Shown here in pieces: positions 58,990 through 64,000 of a DNA stretch of 64,000 bases; position 1 is the first letter of the stretch, and each line of letters opens with the position of its first letter. The notes beneath the pieces were generated by a model. It was not told the DNA's origin and ran no database searches. It worked only from the letters and a program-made list of their open reading frames with translations. This stretch comes from Pseudomonadota bacterium. Lineage in GTDB: Bacteria > Pseudomonadota > Gammaproteobacteria > Steroidobacterales > Steroidobacteraceae. The DNA lies in the NCBI GenBank assembly GCA_947449495.1, contig CANFSB010000002.1, forward strand, positions 1-64,000. Reading direction: 5' to 3'. Position numbers and translations under genes: made by a program.

Positions 58990-60419
58990 CAAATAAACTG
59001 ATTCCGCTGGTGGTTGCCACGTTGATTGCGCTGGCTGCACTGCCTGCCCACGCGCAGAGTGCCGGCGCGCCGGCAGCAGCGGCTGATGAGGCCGGCAGTA
59101 CCCCTTGGCGCCACGCACGCATCAACCGCTTATCGGACCTGCTCAATCTGCCTGCCGAATTGCCGATAGTGGGCATAGAGGCTGAAGCGCCCACACGTCC
59201 AATGGCTTTGCACGAGACCATGCGTCAAGGCATGAACGTGAATCTGGATGCGCAGTCTGCCGATGCGCGTAGGCGCGCGGCCGAGTACACGCGTCGTGCG
59301 TCACTGGGTGCGTTGCTGCCACGTGTCGATGCCTCGGCCGGTTATGGAAAAGGCCGCCTGGACAGTGTGGATCCAATATTGGAGTTGCCGCGCAAAGAAG
59401 CCAGTCTGACCATCCGGCAGGCGGTATTTGATATGGGTGCTTACCAAGAGCTCAAGCGGCAGGGCAAGTTGGCCGAAGCTGCTAGCTATCAGGCCCGCAG
59501 CGCCGATTCATCTGCTGGCCTTGAGACAGCCTCTGCCTATCTACAGGCCTTGCAGGCCCGCATTGTCATTGAGCTGAGCGAAGAGCATGAGCAGCGACTC
59601 AAAGAGCTTCTGAACTATGTAGATGCCCGCGCAGAGGCGGGTGGTACAAGCCAGGCAGAGAGTTCCCGGGTACGTGCTCGCGTGGCTAATGCCCGCGCTG
59701 TGATTGCTGACTCCCGCGCTAATTTGCGCGCAGCTCTGCGTAACTTGGAAAGTCTGGTGGGTGATGCGCCGCAAACCTTGGCCTTGGCTGTGCCACGTTC
59801 ATTAGCCATACCTGCCACGGCGCGCGAAGCCAAAACGATGGCTGAGCAAGAGAACTTTGACTTGCGTGCGGCGGCTGCTGACATCAAGGCCGCTCAATAC
59901 GAAGCCAATAGCCAGAAATCCAAATATCTGCCGCGAGTCGAATTGCAAGGCACGCACCGCCGTGATGTAAACAGCGGTGGCACAGAAGCCATGTTGCGTG
60001 ATAACCGCGTGATGTTGACGGCCACCTGGTCGTTGCTCAACGGCGGCAGCGATTATTCGCAGGCCCGCGCAGCGGCTTTGCGTGGCCGCAGCACAGAGTT
60101 GGCGCGTGCCAGTTCGGTGCGCAAGCTGGGTCAGGAACTGGATGTGTCCTATGCCACGCTTGATGGGATGCAGGAACGCTTTGACGCTGTCAGTGATGAG
60201 ATGGCTTCGAACGCTGCCGTAGTGGATGCCTTCCGTGAGCAGCTGGTGGGCGGCACGCGCCCCTTGCTGGATGTGCTTGACGCCTACCAGCGGTTGCATC
60301 AGAGCCGCCTCGATCTGACCCAGTTGGCGGTTTCAGAAGTGCAGAACCATATCAAGGTATCGCATCTGGTTGGCTTGCTGCCTTCCATGATGGCCGCCGA
60401 TAGCAACCGGACGGAGTGA
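58986..60419 (+). CDS. T1SS outer-membrane channel, TolC family
   Basis: A 477-aa exported TolC-type protein. The signal peptide ends at PAHA. A Pro/Ala-rich stretch is followed by the paired coiled-coil repeats of TolC (for example ARRRAAEYTRRASLGALLPRVDASAGYG and, in the second half, AAQYEANSQKSKYLPRVELQGTH, with ATWSLLNGGSDYSQARAA). The ATGA overlap with the ABC gene indicates coupling. It would form the outer-membrane tunnel of the RTX secretion channel. In Lap-type adhesins such a channel also retains the adhesin N terminus; whether that happens here is open. Confidence 0.88.
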   Translation: MTNKLIPLVVATLIALAALPAHAQSAGAPAAAADEAGSTPWRHARINRLSDLLNLPAELPIVGIEAEAPTRPMALHETMRQGMNVNLDAQSADARRRAAEYTRRASLGALLPRVDASAGYGKGRLDSVDPILELPRKEASLTIRQAVFDMGAYQELKRQGKLAEAASYQARSADSSAGLETASAYLQALQARIVIELSEEHEQRLKELLNYVDARAEAGGTSQAESSRVRARVANARAVIADSRANLRAALRNLESLVGDAPQTLALAVPRSLAIPATAREAKTMAEQENFDLRAAAADIKAAQYEANSQKSKYLPRVELQGTHRRDVNSGGTEAMLRDNRVMLTATWSLLNGGSDYSQARAAALRGRSTELARASSVRKLGQELDVSYATLDGMQERFDAVSDEMASNAAVVDAFREQLVGGTRPLLDVLDAYQRLHQSRLDLTQLAVSEVQNHIKVSHLVGLLPSMMAADSNRTE

Positions 60420-60426
60420 ACAGTTA

Positions 60427-61020
60427 ATGGAAGGCGGTAAAGGCGGCAATTCATATTGGCCTGGCTTCGTCGACGCGCTGACGAACGTGGTTATTGCCAT
60501 GATCTTTGTGGTTGTGGTGTTGGCCATCGCGCTGTCGTTTGCAGCACAGATGATGGGTAAAAAGCTGGCCGAAGATATCCTTGCTAAATCTGCTGCGGCC
60601 ACCGCTAGCACAGTCGCAGAATCAACTGCTGTGCCAGAGTCGCTGCGTCCCGGCCGCACACGCATTGCTGTTGCAGCTCCGACCGATCAGCCATCGCTGG
60701 AGGGTGGCGCGCTACGCCCTGCGCGCAATGTGCTGCAGCTGGATTTTGCAGTTGATGCAATCACCTTGGACGATGCTGCAACCAAAGCACTTAAGGGTGC
60801 TCTGGCCGGAAGTCCGCAGGGGGGCAAGGTTGCAATCGTGGCCACGGGGCCGTCGATGCAGTTGACGGCAAATCAGCGCGCCGCATACCTGCGCGTATTG
60901 GCCGTACGCAACGTACTTATCCAACAGGGCTATTCGGCTGACAAGCTGGATCTGCGCATCGATACGAAGGCTGAGTCTGCCGGACCGGTAGTCAATATTT
61001 CATTTATTGGTGGCGCATGA
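60427..61020 (+). CDS. MotB/ExbD/OmpA-like stator subunit in the T1SS operon
   Basis: A 197-aa protein with a short cytoplasmic N terminus, one membrane helix carrying an acidic residue at the start (YWPGFVDALTNVVIAMIFVV; D16 corresponds to the proton-carrying Asp of MotB/TolR/ZorB), a linker, and a C-terminal domain of about 95 residues with an OmpA-like beta-alpha pattern (LQLDFAVDAITL, NQRAAYLRVLAVRNVLIQQGYS). The peptidoglycan-binding Asp of the usual TDxxG loop is not evident (ATGPSMQ in its place), while the Arg of the RA helix may remain. It follows tolC by 7 bp and its stop overlaps the hlyD ATG (ATGA). An accessory OmpA protein without motor function is the alternative. Confidence 0.75.
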   Translation: MEGGKGGNSYWPGFVDALTNVVIAMIFVVVVLAIALSFAAQMMGKKLAEDILAKSAAATASTVAESTAVPESLRPGRTRIAVAAPTDQPSLEGGALRPARNVLQLDFAVDAITLDDAATKALKGALAGSPQGGKVAIVATGPSMQLTANQRAAYLRVLAVRNVLIQQGYSADKLDLRIDTKAESAGPVVNISFIGGA

Positions 61021-62333
61021 GTGCTGCTGTCTACAGCATGCTTACTGAGCATTTCGATCAGTCACTTGGCCTGCAACGACGGCTGCGCTTGCCGCGTGCC
61101 ATTTTGGTTGCCGTAGGTGGTATCAGTGCATTAATGCTGTTGTGGATGGCAGTGGCGCATGTGGATCGGGTTGTACACACCCAGGGTCGTGTCATTCCGT
61201 CGGGTAAGCAACAGATGTTGCAGCACCTGGAAGGTGGAATTGTTTCCAAGGTCTTCGTACGTGAGGGCGATCAAGTACGCGCAGGGCAGGCACTGATTGC
61301 GGTGTCCGATCTGCAAGCCGGTGCGCTGCGAGGCGAAAAGCAGGCGCGTCTCAATGGTTTGACAGCACGCGCCTCCCGATTGCAGGCGGAGTCAGACGGT
61401 GCCGGCAGCTATACGGTGCCGCAGGGCGTGGATGCCAGTCAGCCGCAGGTTCGTAACGAAGCCGCGGCCTTTGCTGCGCGGCAGCTGCGCTTGTCGCAGA
61501 CACTGCGCGTTATCACCGAGCAGCTTGCACAGAGGCAGCAGGAGATGGCGGAGCAGGAAGTTCGCCGCAGGGGACTCTCTGACGAATTGGCAACGGCTCA
61601 GCAGCAGGCGGCGTTGATTGCCAATTTGGTGGCGCGCAAGGCCGGCTCACAACTTGAACTTCTGGATTCACGCTCGCGTGTGGAGCGTTTGCAGTCGCAG
61701 ATCCGCGAGTCTGAGACAGCAGTTCCGCGATTGATGGCAGCGCAGCAGGAGTTAGAAGCCCGCCGTGCCGAGGCGCAAGCACAGTTTCGCAGCGAGTCGC
61801 GCACGTCTTTGGCTGATACGCGCGTGGAGCTGCAACGGCTGCAGCAGGAAATCAATGCGGACGACGATCGAATTCGCCGTACCGTCGTTACGGCTCCAAT
61901 GTCAGGGCACATTAACAAGGTCAACTTCAACACGGTTGGCGGCGTGGTCAAACCCGGTGATGTGCTGATGGAGCTGACGCCGGACGAAGAGTCCTTGGTG
62001 GTTGAGGCTCGTGTGCCGCCACAGGAGCGTGGGTCACTGCAGGTAGGTCAGCGCGCAGTTGTCAAAGTGGCCGCGTTTGATTTCACTGTCTTTGGAACGC
62101 TGGATGCTCGTGTCACCGAGATCAGCCCCGACACCATCGCGGATGAAAAGGGCGAACGCTATTTTCGTATGAGCCTAGCGGTGGATCCGAAGAGCGTGGA
62201 GCGATTCGGGCAAAGCATCACGCCGGGTCTTACGGTCAGCGCCGATGCTGTGACCGGCAGCCGCACCATTCTCCAATACCTGCTCTCACCTATTCGCGGT
62301 CTTGGTGGGACCGCATTCCGGGATCGAAAATGA
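61017..62333 (+). CDS. T1SS periplasmic adaptor, HlyD family
   Basis: A 438-aa membrane-fusion protein: one N-terminal membrane helix (about 27-47), a half lipoyl motif HLEGGIVSKVFVREGDQV, a long coiled coil rich in Glu/Arg/Gln (about 110-300), then TVVTAPMSGHINKVNFNTVGGVVKPGDVLMEL closing the lipoyl domain, and the C-terminal beta barrel (VGQRAVVKVAAFDFTVFGTLDARVTEI). It joins the ABC transporter to TolC. ATGA overlaps at both ends tie it to the MotB-like and MotA-like genes. Confidence 0.9.
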   Translation: MSAAVYSMLTEHFDQSLGLQRRLRLPRAILVAVGGISALMLLWMAVAHVDRVVHTQGRVIPSGKQQMLQHLEGGIVSKVFVREGDQVRAGQALIAVSDLQAGALRGEKQARLNGLTARASRLQAESDGAGSYTVPQGVDASQPQVRNEAAAFAARQLRLSQTLRVITEQLAQRQQEMAEQEVRRRGLSDELATAQQQAALIANLVARKAGSQLELLDSRSRVERLQSQIRESETAVPRLMAAQQELEARRAEAQAQFRSESRTSLADTRVELQRLQQEINADDDRIRRTVVTAPMSGHINKVNFNTVGGVVKPGDVLMELTPDEESLVVEARVPPQERGSLQVGQRAVVKVAAFDFTVFGTLDARVTEISPDTIADEKGERYFRMSLAVDPKSVERFGQSITPGLTVSADAVTGSRTILQYLLSPIRGLGGTAFRDRK

Positions 62334-63757
62334 AAACTCTTCATGACAAGAATGTCGCTACTTCACCTGAGCTCAATACAAAGCCCAAGGGTGGCCTCGG
62401 AATAGGGTCTGGAATATTGGTCTGGATGCCGGTCGCTGCGGTGGCTGCTGGTGCTGCGGGCCTATGGCACTTTGTCTACTTCGCCTTTACCTCCAATCCA
62501 GTGCTCAACGGCCTTATTTTGGCGGTGGCCAGTTGGGGTGCTGCTTCGATGATTGGCCATGTGAGGCTCGCGTATCGCGAAGATCGCGTGTTCGCAGCCG
62601 GCATGGAATGGTTGCGCAAGGGTGAATGGAGCAGCGAATCCAACCCAAGACTCGGCGGCCACACGTTTGTCGCTGGGATGCTGGGTCGCCTTGAGAAGTT
62701 GGGCCTAGGTCACAACATCTCGATGCAGAGTCAGGTGACAGAGCCCGAGATTGAGGCGCTGAAACACCACTTTGAACAGAAGCAGGACTTATCGCAGTTC
62801 CTGGTCGGCTTGATGGTCGGTCTGGGTCTGCTTGGTACCTTTGTGGGTCTGCTGGAAACGCTGGTTGCCACCAGTGAGCTGATTGGTTCTATTGCCAACA
62901 GTGTCGGTGGCGGCGGCAATATGGAGTCCGAGTTTGCCAAGATTGTGGGCGGTCTTAAGGCGCCTTTAGCTGCGATGGGCACCGCGTTCTCGGCATCCAT
63001 GTTCGGTCTGATCGGCTCGATCATGCTGGGCTTTCAGATGGTGATCGTGAAGCGCACCTGCACCAATGTGGTGGATCACGTTCGCGAACAGGTGTTGTCG
63101 CTGGCAGAAAAGGCTGTTGGCGCCGGTAACGTAGAAATCACAGAGCGGTTTCTGGCGACGCTGCTGGCCGACATGATGGAACAGCATCGCCAGAGCGGCC
63201 AGGTGCTGGGAGCCGTGGTGGACCGCCTTGCCGAGTTCACACCGCGCTTTGAGCAGGCTGTGCAGACGCAGGAGGCGATGGGGCTGCAGCTGAAGGAACA
63301 TGAGCAAAGTCTGGCGCAGACTGTCGAGGCGGTTAGTCACGTAGCCTCGGTCATACCCATGATGTCGCAGTTGGCGGCACATTCGGCGTCGTTGCTCAAC
63401 GACACAGCACAGACTCGATTCGCCGTAGAGAATGTTATTCGCCAGATCCCGGATCTGCAAAATATCCGGGGTGATCTGGCGATGGCACTCATTGCCATTG
63501 AAGAGCTGGGCGAGAGCATCAAACAGACCAAATCACTGACGGCTGGCTTGGATGTTGAGCTTAAGCACCAAGGTGCAGTCAGTGCACGCTTGGAGAGTGC
63601 GCTGGTTGTTGCTGAACAGGATCGTATGAGCGGCCTGATCCTTAAGCCCGGCATGGGTTCTGTGCTCAAGTCCAAGCTCAAGCGGATGCTGCACAACAAT
63701 GATGACAGCGATCAAGGTGGTGGTGGGTCGGCTGAAGGTCAGCGTAACGCGTCCTAA
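62330..63757 (+). CDS. MotA/TolQ/ExbB-like proton-channel protein with long cytoplasmic tail
   Basis: A 475-aa integral protein. Two N-terminal helices (about 28-52 and 57-76) are followed by a cytoplasmic part, then the conserved third helix LSQFLVGLMVGLGLLGTFVGLLETL and fourth helix APLAAMGTAFSASMFGLIGSIMLGF, which match the pore helices of MotA/TolQ/ExbB. After about residue 240 a long, mostly helical cytoplasmic tail runs to the C terminus, ending in a basic and Gly/Ser-rich stretch. Stator proteins with such tails include ZorA. The ATGA overlap with hlyD indicates co-translation. Role inferred: with the MotB-like protein at 60.4 kb, a proton-driven unit serving this secretion system. Confidence 0.82.
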   Translation: MKTLHDKNVATSPELNTKPKGGLGIGSGILVWMPVAAVAAGAAGLWHFVYFAFTSNPVLNGLILAVASWGAASMIGHVRLAYREDRVFAAGMEWLRKGEWSSESNPRLGGHTFVAGMLGRLEKLGLGHNISMQSQVTEPEIEALKHHFEQKQDLSQFLVGLMVGLGLLGTFVGLLETLVATSELIGSIANSVGGGGNMESEFAKIVGGLKAPLAAMGTAFSASMFGLIGSIMLGFQMVIVKRTCTNVVDHVREQVLSLAEKAVGAGNVEITERFLATLLADMMEQHRQSGQVLGAVVDRLAEFTPRFEQAVQTQEAMGLQLKEHEQSLAQTVEAVSHVASVIPMMSQLAAHSASLLNDTAQTRFAVENVIRQIPDLQNIRGDLAMALIAIEELGESIKQTKSLTAGLDVELKHQGAVSARLESALVVAEQDRMSGLILKPGMGSVLKSKLKRMLHNNDDSDQGGGGSAEGQRNAS

Positions 63758-63760
63758 ACC

Positions 63761-64000
63761 ATGAACAGCTATCCCTCAGTTACACGTATCGCGATGGGGT
63801 TTGCCACGCTGTTCCTGCTGGTTAGCTGGAGCGTGGGCTTGTTTACGATGCTGCCAGCGCTGCGTGAGCACATGCAGGTGCAGATGAGTGCAGACAGCCA
63901 GCGAGCATCTCGTTCCGCAGCCGCCGAACTGGCTCTGTCAGACGCACCGCAGGGCCCGGATCTGGCTGCTTGGCTAGCCAAGCGCGCCTCGATCGAACAC
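63761..64000 (+). CDS. Truncated membrane protein, possibly LapD-like
   Basis: Only the first 80 residues lie in the window. They comprise a short basic start, one membrane helix (IAMGFATLFLLVSWSVGLFTML) and the start of a periplasmic helical stretch (ALREHMQVQMSADSQRASRSAAAELALS). This layout resembles the N terminus of LapD/MoxY-type receptors, whose c-di-GMP readout controls Lap adhesin release, but also that of other membrane sensor proteins. It begins 3 bp after the MotA-like stop and belongs to the same operon. The C-terminal domains that would decide are outside the window. Confidence 0.45.
   Translation, partial: MNSYPSVTRIAMGFATLFLLVSWSVGLFTMLPALREHMQVQMSADSQRASRSAAAELALSDAPQGPDLAAWLAKRASIEH

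Noticed and set aside
60427..63757. Zorya-type anti-phage system
   Set aside because: The MotA/MotB-like pair recalls ZorA/ZorB, but no ZorC, ZorD or ZorE is present and the genes interleave with T1SS genes by ATGA overlaps.

Overview
The window reads as chromosome of a GC-rich, aerobic, Gram-negative proteobacterium, most likely Gammaproteobacteria. The evidence is type IV minor pilins with PilY1, PQQ quinohaemoproteins, LigAB ring cleavage, a TIGR03087-type glycosyltransferase and a type I secretion (T1SS) operon. I cannot place it to genus from the sequence alone.

Layout. 1-565: two copies of a tRNA-Ser-3'-end/terminator/antisense T-arm-like repeat, then non-coding DNA. 0.57-4.5 kb: a voltage-gated K+ channel; a minus-strand pair (NTF2-like protein, then group II PLP decarboxylase); and ligAB for protocatechuate 4,5-cleavage. 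4.6-8.5 kb: a secreted haem/PQQ dehydrogenase of polyvinyl-alcohol-dehydrogenase type, convergent with an exported alpha/beta hydrolase, then an S1/P1 nuclease. 8.5-14.6 kb: a VOC protein, an aromatic-acid MFS transporter, two proteins sharing a Cys-x3-Cys (DUF8021-like) domain, RidA, a DUF167 protein and a flavin reductase. 14.7-17.1 kb: a lipoprotein PQQ/haem alcohol dehydrogenase and tRNA-Ala(CGC). 17.3-22.8 kb: a BLUF photoreceptor, a PKD-type lipoprotein and glycogen phosphorylase. 22.8-29.6 kb: a minor-pilin operon (pilE-fimT-pilV-pilW-pilX-pilY1) in which every junction overlaps. 29.7-36.8 kb: an exported cyclohexadienyl dehydratase/AroQ-gamma chorismate mutase fusion, a YVTN propeller, CrcB, tRNA-Arg(CCT), PhoD, a glycosyltransferase, pirin and azoreductase.

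37.0-64.0 kb is the most striking part: a 20-kb gene for a 6,719-residue RTX protein, followed by its apparent T1SS (ABC transporter, TolC-type outer-membrane protein, HlyD-type adaptor). Interleaved in that operon, and joined by 4-bp ATGA overlaps, are a MotB/OmpA-like protein and a MotA/TolQ/ExbB-like protein, so the secretion operon carries what looks like a dedicated proton-driven stator pair. A final truncated gene encodes a membrane-anchored protein, possibly of the LapD class. A perfect CRP-type palindrome lies between the adhesin gene and the transporter operon.

Functional themes: uptake and meta-cleavage of lignin-type aromatics, periplasmic PQQ-dependent alcohol oxidation, and surface attachment by type IV pili and a giant secreted adhesin whose export or surface state may be energised by a MotAB-like motor.
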